Of a stretch of DNA of 64,000 bases, positions 10,751-21,517 are shown piece after piece. The translations under genes and the position numbers were made by a program. Each line of letters opens with the position of its first letter. The first letter of the stretch is position 1. Where the stretch lies: NCBI GenBank assembly GCA_030248195.1, contig JASAND010020159.1, forward strand, positions 99,894-163,893, in the 5' to 3' direction. The notes under the pieces were generated by a model. That model was not told where the DNA came from. It made no database searches and worked only from the letters and a program-made list of their open reading frames with translations. The DNA is from Trissonchulus latispiculum (Eukaryota; Nematoda; Enoplea; Enoplida; Ironidae).

Positions 10751-12658
10751 CACCTAGCTACCTCTAATGAAAAGGATGGTATTGTTATGTCATCCTTTTC
10801 ATGCACCGTAGCTAATCCAACGACTACCACCACAACTAACCTTCAGCTCTTTCTAGATTCAGGGGCAAGATTTTCTTGCATTAGCCAGAAAGCTGCCGAT
10901 GCTTTAGGGTTACAACCGCTAAAGTATGTCACTCTAGATACAGCTCGGTTCAATTCCACTACAACTGAGAAGATAAACGCCAGTGTAGTTAATCTTCATC
11001 TACTAGGTCCGAAAGGATTTCAGCTCAATATCTATCTATGCTTACGCAATACGGGACATGGCGCCATCTCTTCCGCTGTATCCTGTGGATTTCGACGCCC
11101 AAACTCTGTCCTACCTCAGATCTGTTCAGCCACTAAATTTGCCTCCTCAAAACACAACGAAAGTTGCCCTAGACATGATCATAGGAATGGACTACTGGCA
11201 CAACCTCGTGGGTCCAACAGCAGTCGGCAAAGTCCTCCCTATGGGGTCCTCCATGGCAGTCTATTTTACCCCATTAGGAAAAATGTTGTCGGGCAACTAT
11301 GTGTCGGCACAGACTACAAAAATGAACCATTCCAAAACTAATCCTATATTTCTATCACATAGTGAAGAGAGTGGAGAAGTGCACAATGACCTGGAACGGT
11401 TTTTGGACCTCGAAACAGTTGGCCTGCAAAGTTCTGAACCAGAATATAGCCCATTATACGAGAAGTTCAAGAACACTGTCATGAAAATAGATAATCGCTA
11501 TCAGGTAAGATGGCCATGGAAAGAAGATCATCCGGAAATAGATTATAACTATTCCACTGCCAAGCGAAGACTGCATTCAACACTGCGCACTCTTGCTCCT
11601 AATGGCAACGACACTAAAAATCTAGAAGCGTACCATGCTATAATAGCCGACCAACTGGCAAAAAGGATTATAGAACCAATACCAACGGAAGAACCCAAAG
11701 GCAAAGTTGTTCACTACATTGCACACTTCCCCGTGATACGCAGCGATCGGCGTACAACTAAAGTCAGAATCGTCTACGACGCTGGTGCGAAGACTCCATG
11801 TGGCGGACCATCTCTAAATGATTTGATCCATGTAGGCGAAAACTATCTCCAGAATCTCCCTGGTCTCATCTTGCGTTTTAGAAAGCCAGAGATAGCCATC
11901 ACAGCAGACATAGAGAAAGCCTTCTTGCAGGTAGGGCTCCAAGAGATTTTATTTTATTTTTTTATTTATTTTTTATTTTTTTATTTATTTATTTTATTTT
12001 ATTTTATTTTATTCTATTTTTAGATAGCGTTCGTTTTCTGTGGTTGAAGAACGTATCCATGCCTCAGCTCGAAGGAAATATCCAAGAGTACAGGTTCACC
12101 CGCATTCCTTTTGGTGTAGTAGCCTCATCGTTCCTGCTTGGAGCGACGATCAACCATCATCTAAATCTGAATCCCGGTAATTTGGCATCGCAGATTAGAT
12201 CAAACATCTACATGGACAACATTTTTCTGGCGGCAACTACAACACAAGAATCCCGCCAGTACTATGACCAGGCAAAAGTCTTATTCAGGGTAGCGGGAAT
12301 GAATCTTCGGGAATGGAGCTCGAATGATTCCGCTTTTACAAACTCCTTGCCAAAGGCCGACCGTGTGGACGATATTGAGGTCAAAGTTCTAGGCCTTTAA
12401 TGGAATACTAAAACTGACACCCTTAGCACTAAAGAGATTTCTCCGTTTGTCAAGCCACTCACGAAACGCAATGTCCTCTGTCATTTGGCCCAATTGTTTG
12501 ATCCAATGGGGTATCTAAATCCCGCCACTATAAAGGGTAAAGTACTACTGCAGCAACTATGGATATCCAAAGTCGACTGGGATGAAGTTTTGGAAGGACT
12601 CCATGCAGAGGAATGGCAAGACATCTCTAAATCTATCAGTTAGGTATCAACAATCAAA
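10751..12658 (+). pseudogene. BEL/Pao protease and reverse transcriptase, frame-broken
   Basis: The aspartic protease motif LDSGARFSCIS is near 10853. The frame then shifts at about 11060 into a second open frame with IIGMDYW (protease end) and the Pao RT start (KVRIVYDAGAKT, LNDLIHVGEN, ITADIEKAFLQV). A T-rich tract at 11946-12021 cuts the RT palm just after this. Downstream the palm resumes (DSVRFLWLKN, RIPFGVVAS). The catalytic box reads YMDN at 12209-12220 instead of YxDD. An in-frame TAA at 12398 and a TAG at about 12640 follow, between which thumb/connection sequence (LAQLFDPMGYLNP) can still be read. Domain calls are firm; activity is not possible in this form. Confidence 0.75.
11946..12021 (+). 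repeat. TTTTA-type microsatellite inside the RT domain
   Basis: About 75 bases of TTTTATTTTATTT-type repeat between codons for VGLQE and DSVRFLW, which are adjacent in Pao-type RTs. It is an expansion or insertion inside coding sequence. A GT-AG intron reading is discussed under rejected items. Confidence 0.8.
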
Positions 12659-13230
12659 ATGGGAAGATGCCTGCACATCAACTCTCAAGCCCCCTGCCAG
12701 TTGATATGTTTTGCCGATGCTAGCCCTCGTGCCTACGTAGCTGCCGTATATATCCGTCAAGGACATCCGGTTCCATTGGTTAATCTAGTCTACACCAGAG
12801 TGGCCCCACTACGCCCTACTATGACGCTTCTCCGACTCGAACTGCTGGCTGCAGTGACAGGAGTCAGGATCCTAACCTTTGTAGAAGCTCAGCTGCAACA
12901 CCCAGTTACCAGCAAATTCCTGTTCACAGACTCTCAAATCGTGCTGCAATGGATAGCTAGTACGAAACCACTAGATTTGTATGTTGCAAGAAAAGTGCAA
13001 GAAATCAAAGCAATGGACATGTGTCCACCAATAATCCGGCTGATTTAGCTACAAGGGGAATACCAAATAAAGATGTCCCTAAGGTTTTTAGCCAACAAGC
13101 TGCTTGGTTCAATGGCCCAAGCTGGCGGCTCAGTGAAACACAGGACTGGCCTGTGACGTTCTACTCTAGTCGTGCAAAAGGCTCATATTGTTCAATGAAA
13201 TGACCGAGCAGAACATGAATCCTGCCCTAT
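12659..13230 (+). pseudogene. BEL/Pao RNase H region
   Basis: Reads CFADASPRAYVAAVY (first catalytic Asp), RLELLAAVTG (Glu) and FTDSQIVLQWI (second Asp), the usual RNase H order. This frame ends at 13048; coding continues in another frame from 13021 (NNPADLATRG, a conserved Pao motif) to about 13200. It would degrade RNA in RNA-DNA hybrids during element replication. It lies in the same frame as the RT remains but behind two in-frame stops. Confidence 0.75.
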
Positions 13231-13282
13231 CAATAGCTACACTCTAGGCATTGATCCATCTAGGTTTCATAGCCTATCAAAG

Positions 13283-14827
13283 ATGCTACGCGTCACGTGT
13301 TACTGTCTTCGCTTTTTGTCCCGCTGTAGATGTGAAACCGTTCCGAAGACAGTTACAGTGACGACTGAAGAACTGAAGTTTGCAGAAAGACAATGGATTC
13401 TTGAAGCTCAACGAAAATTCTACGCTCAAGTACAACTTTTGAAGAAGGGGAAGAAGGATCAGCTGATCAAACAAGTCGACTTATTCCAATCAGATGGTTG
13501 GGTGCGCTGCGGTGGACGTTTGATGAACGCACCTCTTGAATATGAAGCCAAATTTCCGATCCTTCTGCTCTGATCAAAAGACGACTTTATTATAACTCTG
13601 ATCATCCTGAATTCGCACAACGAGGTCTATTACTTCGGCTCTAAATCTACTCTTGCACACGTTCGGGAAGGTACTGGATTCCTCAGGGACTGATGCAAGT
13701 GAAAAAAGTCTTAAGAACCTGCCTGTTGTGCCAAAAGATTGAAGGTGGCCCATTAAAACCTCCTAAAATGGCGCCACTTCCAAAGGAACGTCTTAGCAAA
13801 GCTCCAGCTTTCACCTATACTGGAATAGACTACATTGGTCCACTTTTTGTGAAATCGACTAGAAGGGCGCCCTTTCAAAAGAGATGGGTATGCATTTTCA
13901 CTTGTTTCACTACAAGAGCAGTACATTTGGAACTGATACAAGACCTGTCAACTGAAACAGCCTTGAACGCGATTAGAAGATTCAACTCCAGAAGAGGCAC
14001 GCCATCAGTTTTCCCTACAGATAATGCCAGATACTTCATCGGTACTTCTCGAGTGCTCCAAAGCATTTGGAACAAAGCCCCATGCAACTCTGCCACAGAA
14101 AAGCTTGAAACCTACTTTGCATCTAAACGTATAACATGGAGATTCATTCCGGAGGCCTCACCGTGGTACGGCGGATTCTATGAACGCCTAGTTGGTCTCG
14201 TTAAAAGAGCACTACGGAAGGTATTATGGAAGGCCAGGGTCGCAGACGATGCTCTGCATACCATATGCTGCGAAATCGAGGGTACCCTAAACTGTCGCCC
14301 GTTGCTGAATCTGTCAAGCAATCTGGAAGATCACCAAATGCTAACTCCAGCGAATTTCATTGCCCCTTCCACTAGACTAAGTCTGCCACCTTCCGATGAG
14401 TCTGCCGACGACCCGGACTTCACAGAAACAGGATCTTCAAGACTTCTTAATGAAACACTACACTGTGATACAAAAGAGACTAGAACACTTCTGGAAGACC
14501 TGGACGTCATACTACCCAAAAGAACTACGAGCAAGTCTGGTCTTATATTTCAAAGACAGAAAAGGAGAGAAAGACTGGAAACCCACGATCAACAAGGTTT
14601 ACCTCCTAAAGGCTGGAAGTCCAAGAAATACGTGGAAGCTAGTCAAGCTGGTACAGTTCCTGCCGTCCTCAGACAAGCAAGTACGGTATGCCAAAGTTCA
14701 GTTGGCCAATGGGAACGTTACCCGAAGTGCCATCAAAGAACTTATTCCTCTGGAAACAGACATCGAAAGCCAAACTTATTTCAATGGGCGGCCGGAGGAT
14801 GTCGAAAATGAAGTCAAAGAAAAGTAG
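13283..14827 (+). pseudogene. BEL/Pao integrase with C-terminal domain, frame-broken
   Basis: The N-terminal part reads 13283-13573 (GWVRCGGRL). The zinc module is split by a frame break and resumes at 13693 (LRTCLLCQK). The catalytic core has GIDYIGP (Asp at 13828), TDNA (Asp at 14020) and WYGGFYERLV (Glu at 14182); the Asp-Glu spacing of 53 residues is typical for Pao integrases. The C-terminal domain continues in a different frame from about 14396 (LEHFWKTW, WKLVKLVQFLPSS, IKELIPLE) to the stop at 14827. It would insert element DNA; frame breaks at about 13580-13690 and 14400 make it non-functional as read. Confidence 0.8.
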
Positions 14828-14979
14828 CAGAAGATTGAATAGAAAATATGTTAACAGAAGATATGATCTTATACAATATATATCTACAACTTTATTGTCA
14901 TGCCATTCTATACACTTGTTAGTTATTATATCTAAACACAAGGGTTAAACGGTTTCCAATCTAAGTTTCACTTTGCCAT

Positions 14980-17900
14980 CAATCCACAACACAGGCCTTC
15001 AGATATTCTTCTTCCATAACGTAGACACCACCTTGATACTGGTCGCCCATCGCTACACACCGCTTAATACGCATGGTAGCATTGAAAAACTGAATGAAGG
15101 GAACATGCGAGCCTTCATCAATCAGCAGCCACCCTGCATTCAAATTCTGATGATAGAGTCAATCCCAGAAGTAACATGACAGGTCAAACGTCCTTAAAAT
15201 CACACTTTTATTGGAAACAATCTTTCTCAGTGTCAACTGTTCAGCTTGTTCCTCAAAGCGAGTTGGCACAGTCATGAATTCGATGATACTGCCAGTCAAC
15301 CATTTAGACTTCTTCGCTTCAAAGTTGGCACGGCTGGTAAGAATAGTCCAGTCAGAAGGCTTCAGGATTCTGGAGCCAATAGGGCCAGAGCAGCACAAAC
15401 TGGATATTTTCTCAGCAATGGTGTCAATTGCCGAGTTGATGACTGCTAGAATCACAATACAGCCGTCAGTGGCATTCCGAGACAACAGCTTGTGGACAAT
15501 TGAGCCAGGACACTGCTTTTCCACTTCCAAGGGCTCCTTCAACAAAGATCTCAGTCTCATCGTCATTGAGCATGGTACCGATAATATCTTCGGCATAGTA
15601 ATCATTACCCTTTGATAGATCGCAAAAGCAATCTTCTGGACTTCTGGCACAGCATGATTCGAATTCAGCGAAATCAGTGTCTCTAGTATCCTCCAGACGG
15701 GTAAACAGATTTAGCAACAAAGCGTGGAATCTGTTGGCATAGAAATTGAGAGTTTCAGTCACTGCGACAGCAATGGAAAACTTCTTTTTAAGCGCCTTCA
15801 TTTCCTTCAGGACTTTGACCACTGACACCTTGTAGGTGGTATTGTTCGCAACACCAGCTAACAAGCGGTGTATGCCTGACAGTTCATTCTCCGTCTTTCT
15901 GTATGCCTGCAAATCCGGGTTGTATGTGGACTTGGAGAGACTGTTCTGAGCTGTTCTTGGCCTGATCCACATCACAACTGGCTGTAAACGATTATCTATC
16001 GGCTGTAGTGTGTCTGAGAACACTGGACATATTTGGGATTTCAGCAAACATGATGGATACAAAATCCTTGTCTACCGTCACCGTGATGTTTTCCAAGATG
16101 AAATCAGCATATTCGTATTAACTACCAGTACACCGGAGACGGAGAACAAGATTTTCATTAGACGAAAGAAGCTTCTGCGAAGATACAGACAAGTTTGCAG
16201 AAACTTCAGTAGCAGTAACGGAGTACAACCGAAGCGCGATCCTGGATAACTCAGATGCTGAAACCAGGTTACAATAGCTGCAACAGTGAGCATCTCGAAG
16301 ATATTTTCAGCACTGATGACAGGACGACATTCAAGCTCCGAACACGCTATCCATGGCCAAAAATGGGAACGTCATCGTGCTTTAATCCAACCCGTCGTGG
16401 CAGTACGAGGACAGAGACATTAAAATCATCAATTCTGAGGGAGTGGGTTTTGGAGGATGCACGGGTCCTCAGTTCAATCATTTCGTTCCGGATACGAAGG
16501 AAACTCTTATCCATTCTGATCAAGCTTTTGATGAAATAGCCACTGTACAACTGTACCGGTTTTGATTCGCCTGGTCTGCCTGATCCAGAGGAATCAGTTT
16601 CCATATTGACTGGAGTGATTGCTACAGCAGCACCAGGGCCATCATCAGTTCCGTCAAATTCCGGAGTAGTAGCCACCATTCTGATCTTTAGATATAAACC
16701 TGGCAGCATTCAAATCACTATACTGAGTGAAGGAGGCATTATCAAATCTAGAGTTCTCCTTTGAGCAAAACGATGTGACAGCCGGTTGAAAGATACAGCA
16801 GTCAGTCCAGACAACACTGAATGGCAGGACAATACTGGAGAAACCGTTTTTTTTAAAGTACGGCTACCTATATAATCCAAGGTTTCAACAAAAGTACAAA
16901 ACTGGATTCCTTGGTTCCAGCATCCGAAATGAGTCGCGGAAAGTTCAAAGACAAATCGTTCCGAGCTATCAAGTAGCGTAGAAAGTCGATCACCTCCCAT
17001 GATTGTAGCAGTTTGGACAGGACTTTTTGGATTGGGCTGGAATAGAGAAACAAACCTTCTCAGGTGGAAGATTAATGTTTCTGACACAAACAGCTTCAAT
17101 TCTGACAGGTCCAGTGGGATTAATTTGCTGATAGATCCTAAATCGGCTATGTTGGATATCGAGGGTGTCGACACCAGCTAGATTCTCAGCAAGAACAGAA
17201 ACATTCACTCTGAATTCACAACGAGCCCCTCCATCTGCATCCGGGATCGCATAACGGAAGAAGCAACATGGGACAAAAGTATGGGAGAAGTAGCAGATAA
17301 AGTAGACTGAGAGTTGCTTTAGGAAACTGAGGGGTTCAGCTTCAGCAGATCAAACTGACGAACAGAAGAGTCAACTTCCTCAAAGAAATGAAGACGAAAC
17401 AGAAGGGACGATGGGATTCTATGATTTCTACCCATAACGTGGTTAATCATAACTGCAGACAAATTCAAAGGAATTTGACAGATCTCACAGCAACAGCTAT
17501 TCCTGACATTAGTCATACCAGCTACAGTGGCCACATCCATCCAATCACTGGGGCACTTGAGGTTGCCACCATTTTTCTTAGCGTCTGACAAAGGAAGGAG
17601 AGTACAAAGGAATCGGAAAATAAAGAAGTGATTTTTCCGGACATCATCGTCTGGAGCCCAGTTGGAGCCTTCCTTGACATAATAGCTTGAAGTCAAACTG
17701 AGCAAAAGTTCAAGACTAAAATTCAGAACGGAAAACGTAGCCTTGCGAGGGACCATCATCTTCGTAGTGCTAGTCTCAAGAAATGACACATGAACTGATA
17801 AAACTTTCGCAGCACCCGAGAAGCAGGATTCGTTCATATATTGGGACAGCAGATACGTATGTTTAAAATTGAGGAACAGACCTAGGTATAGAACCAATTG

Positions 17901-18449
17901 GGACAGACCTATGTCATTGAGGTGGTAATTATCAGAGGTCAAGTAAGACCTTCGTTCAGAGAAGGCGTACAGTGGATGGAGACAAAGGCAGCTATTCAAG
18001 TTCTGTAGGATAGAATCACAACGTCGGTTGTTTTCCTGATACTTTGACATGGGAACTCTGGATCATTCACATAATCAGGAGGCATCCAGAATATGACAAT
18101 AGGGATGTTTCGAACGATGTTTAGAACCTTTAGCTTTAGAAGATTTGTTTTATGCAGACTCAACCAATCCTTCAGCGCAAGACTGAATTTCATGACTAGT
18201 GCATCTGCCTAACAGTAGGTTCTTAACATCATTTATGCCAAGACAGATAACTAGACAATTGATTTCATCAATGGTATCAACAACGTCTGAGACAAAATTG
18301 GTTCTGTGGGCTTTGGTGATGGTCATGCCTTTCTCAGGATGAAAATCTCGACATTGTGATAAGAGTCTAGAGAATTGTTTCCTGCAATGGACAAGGATAC
18401 TGTCGCCGAATATAACCAGCTTTCCCATACCGAGACTGCCAAAGAAGCC
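14980..18449 (-). pseudogene. Decayed or multi-exon gene starting with an SGNH-hydrolase-like domain
   Basis: Leftward coding remains about 3.4 kb long in at least six frame segments. A splice-acceptor-like sequence (pyrimidine tract then CAG) ends at about 18449. The first segment (18428-18150) has VIFGDSI, the nucleophile block of SGNH esterases, and ICLGINDV, matching the GxND block. After two frame shifts NYHLNDIG at about 17930 fits the closing DxxH block. Further segments 18050-17319, 17208-16990, 17174-16347 (one in-frame stop), 16062-15466 and 15650-15159 give an unrecognised protein. ILKPSDW and WLTGSII near 15330-15300 faintly recall Ulp1-type peptidases. A last stretch (GWLLIDEGSHVPF) runs near 15120-14985. 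SGNH esterase domains occur in cellular enzymes and in some LINE ORF1 proteins. Whether this is a cellular gene, a transposon gene or an error-rich assembly is open. Confidence 0.5.
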
Positions 18450-18525
18450 TGAAACAAGAACAAAAATTGAATCTAATTTAACAAATCCGTGTAGAATCTT
18501 GACTAGAATTCGTTTGCGTCCTGCT

Positions 18526-18836
18526 GGGCATGATGGGCACCCGAAATTTTTTCATATCCGAATATCCGTCTACCTTGCCTTAACGGATATCCGGATATCT
18601 GGTCATCCGACTACTCAAAACTTAAGTTAAAGAAAATGTTTTCATTTAACAATTAAAATTTCATATTTCGTCGTACTTTGAATATCTGTCAACAAGCCAA
18701 GCTACTAACTTGGTTTCAAAAACATTTTAGATAAATTTTTCAAAGCTCTCAAATTTTGCCTAAATGTGCTAATTTTTCATCTATTATTCTGAAATGTAAA
18801 TCGAATATTATCCGGATATCCAGTGCCCATCACTAA
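18526..18836. mobile_element. Short hAT-like MITE
   Basis: About 311 bases with inverted ends around GATGGGCAC (left) and GTGCCCATC (right), each next to GGATATCCGGATAT-like words. TCCTGCT flanks both sides (18519-18525 and 18837-18843), a 7-base (or imperfect 8-base) duplication. The end sequence and duplication size suggest the hAT superfamily. No coding capacity. Confidence 0.6.
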
Positions 18837-19104
18837 TCCTGCTACAATATTCATTCATTTACGTTTCAGTTCTGAGTTCTGTTAGCAATTAGGCATAAAT
18901 TCGCAGGTGATATGAATCCCGATTAAAGAAATTTTGCTAAACAGGAATCTGAGTTGCACGAATATGTGCTCCACGCAAGTATACCATCCGTAAATGTTTA
19001 ATCCAGTGTTATTTCCCAGAATAATTCAGCGTGAAATATTTGAAATTACCACAAGAAATGAAACCCATCAAATAAGGAGACTGTGAAATAGTGAGCTGCT
19101 CAAT

Positions 19105-19767
19105 GGATCTTTTCCACAATCCCCCCTCAATATAATCTGGTTAGATTGGGGGTTATTGGGTGATCCAAATGCGGTCATATTTGGGGGAAGCTGTTACCTG
19201 AGACTCAGTAATTTTAAAAATTCATAAAATTTTAAATTTTTTAAAATTTTAAAAATTTATAAAATTTTAAATTTTTTAATATTTTAAAATTTTTAAAATT
19301 TTATAATTTTTGAATTTTTCTAAAATTTTCTGATAGATTAGATGATGCTGAGCATTTTTCCTTCTTGCAGCAACATCTGAAAATGCTTCCTGCGATCTCT
19401 ACAGCGGCTCTAACTGTAAAGATCAAAGAAAATTGCCGCCAACAATAGGCACACGATTACTGCAGTATACGGCGTTTTCCTTTGATCTTTACAGTTAGAG
19501 CCACTGTAGAGATCGCAGGAAGCATTTTCAGATGTTGCTGCCAGAAGGAAAAATGCTCAGCACCATCGAATCTATCAGAAACTGTTAAAAAAGTCAAAAA
19601 TTTTGAAATTTTAATAATTTTAAAATTTAAAAAAATTTAAAATTATTGAAATTTTTGTAATCACTAAGCCTCAGGTAACACCTTCCCAAAATATAAACGC
19701 ATTTGGATCACCCAGTAACCCCCAATCCAACCAGTTCGTATTGAGGGGGGGATTGTGGAAAAGATCC
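19105..19767. mobile_element. Foldback element with TSD CTCAAT
   Basis: Ends GGATCTTTTCC at 19105 and its complement at 19767, flanked by CTCAAT on both sides (19099-19104 and 19768-19773). The two arms, about 325 bases each, are inverted copies and include an A/T-rich tract of AAAATTTT words and a conserved inner block. The loop is about 40 bases at 19432-19472. No open reading frame. The superfamily is not clear from a 6-base duplication. Confidence 0.75.
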
Positions 19768-19773
19768 CTCAAT

Positions 19774-20852
19774 TCCTCTACTAAAGGTTCTACAATCATA
19801 TCATATCAGCAATGGTAAATTTTCACAATAAGTTATATTACCTATATACATATATACACTAGATAGAGGAGATAAAGATGGCAGATGATGGAAGGGAATG
19901 CTAGATCCTTGTTAGTATGCAGCCCCAGAGAAATCCAAAACAGCTGAAGCCTATAACAAGACAAATGAAAACAAGACTCCATACCTTGCACAATGAATGA
20001 AAACGTATATTGTATATTTTACATGAAAACATACGCATATGTCGATCAAGATAAGAAAGCAAGCAGCAACAACCCATTATATCTGACCTCCAATTACCTA
20101 AATACAAACCGCCCGTTGGTTAAATTTTAAATGTCGTTGAGTAGAAGCACTTTAGCTCAGTATAGGACAGCTGAACGGGAAACTTATAAACGACGCTAAA
20201 AAATCGAAAGCGGACCCAGCGTTTCAAACGCACTAATTTACTAAACTTATCTAATAATGTCAGTAGTAGTTATACTGCAAAATACCAGTAGACAGTCAAG
20301 GCTCTCCATGCAGGGTACCAGAAAATCAGCTTTTGCACAGAAGGTCCGCTTTTTTACAGCTCGTACATGCGCGGGCGTGGGAGGATGCGAAAATTCAAGG
20401 AAATAGCAACACACATCACATATTCAAATTTTCCGCAAAAGGGCAGATACATTTCCACTCTCCTTCGCTCTCTTCGCTGCGTGAATCGCTTCGAAACGAT
20501 TTTCTTTGCTGCCGCGCGGTCCCCCTTAATCAGCGTGCACCTCGCACACTCTCAGTAAACAAATGCGCATAAATAAGTACGTAGTAGTACTGCGCAATAA
20601 GCTCTGCCTGTCAAGTGTTTCATTATCAAATCACCATCAAAACATCCTGTGATTTTTGTTCAATTATTGCTGAAACTGACAGCTTATTCAGAATCTGAAA
20701 CCAAAAGCAAAACAAAACGGTGAATACTGTAGTAGACTGCTAACGCTCAAAGTAAAATATCGCAGCAACTTCAGATTTGTGCTGACTCTTGTCTTATCGT
20801 AATGTTATCAAATGTTGAGTAAAGGTGTATAAATAAGTGGCGCACTGGGAAA
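19774..20852. other. Intergenic, nothing recognised
   Basis: About 1.1 kb of unique-looking DNA. Short frames at 20333-20572 are not related to anything I recognise. No clear repeat or RNA gene. Confidence 0.4.
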
Positions 20853-21517
20853 TTGATGATTTTTCCAATCTTTCTTCTCATGGCAAGATTGATTGGTTCC
20901 GTTGAAAATTTTGATGCCTCAGCAGAAAAATGGTCTGCATATGTAGAGAGGAAGAACAGTTGTTTTATTGCAAATGATATCGAAAATGACAAAGAAGAAA
21001 GCCACCTTCTTGGCTACTGTTGGTGCACAAACTTACAGTTTATTGCAGAATTTGTATGCACCAGTGAAGCCCAGTGAAAAAACATAGTGAAATCTTGGCT
21101 ATGCATTTGGATACTGGTGCTTCCGTTTCGGTTCTTCAAAAGTCTGGGAAGAACGGTTTCAAAACTATGAGTTGGAACCAGCGAATGTAATGTTAAAGGA
21201 CTACAATGGGAGGACGGTTGCGGTAGTTGGGACGATTCGGGTTTGTGCGACCTACTGTGGTAGATTGTACAACAATTTACCACTAATAGTTGCGCCATCT
21301 ACGGGGCCACCCTTGTTTGGTAGGAACTGGATGCAGAAAATCAATCTGAACTCTGACATTCTGCATTCAGTTCATTCTCTACAATCTAGTTCCGACACTA
21401 CTTCAACGGCAGATAAGTGCACAAAGGAATCTAAGAAACCGCTAAAGTCTGATATTACCATGGATACAAATAAAGAGTTGAAACGTTTGATTGAACAATA
21501 TTCAGAACTGTTTGAAG
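20853..21517 (+). pseudogene. Gypsy gag N-terminus joined to protease
   Basis: Gag start reads FDASAEKWSAYVER and IANDIENDKE, then shifts frame at about 20997 and continues to about 21088. Without the rest of Gag or a zinc knuckle, the sequence passes into aspartic protease (LDTGASVSVL at about 21110). After another frame shift the protease continues in the frame 21172-21585 (LFGRNWMQKINL closes the domain). Several hundred bases of Gag are missing, so this is an internal deletion. The linker to RT is cut at 21517 by the hAT-like element. Confidence 0.75.

Larger units (their letters stand above)
9793..14827 (+). mobile_element. Defective BEL/Pao LTR retrotransposon
   Basis: Domains appear in the canonical order Gag, zinc knuckles, protease, Pao-type RT, RNase H, integrase and C-terminal domain over 5 kb. 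The frame is broken at least five times (about 10242, 11060, 13030, 13230-13280 and 14400), has in-frame stops at 12398 and about 12640, and is interrupted by a T-rich microsatellite at 11946. No flanking LTR pair was recognised, so the boundaries given are only those of the coding remains. It cannot be autonomous as it stands. Confidence 0.85.

Noticed and set aside
11932..12023. GT-AG intron in the BEL/Pao RT (CAG|GTAGGG ... TTTTTAG)
   Set aside because: The bases after the GT still encode conserved RT residues (VGLQE), and the remaining insert is a simple TTTTA repeat; a microsatellite insertion explains it better.
15211..15615. Plus-strand frame of 134 residues in the SGNH-like region
   Set aside because: Antisense shadow of the minus-strand coding relic.
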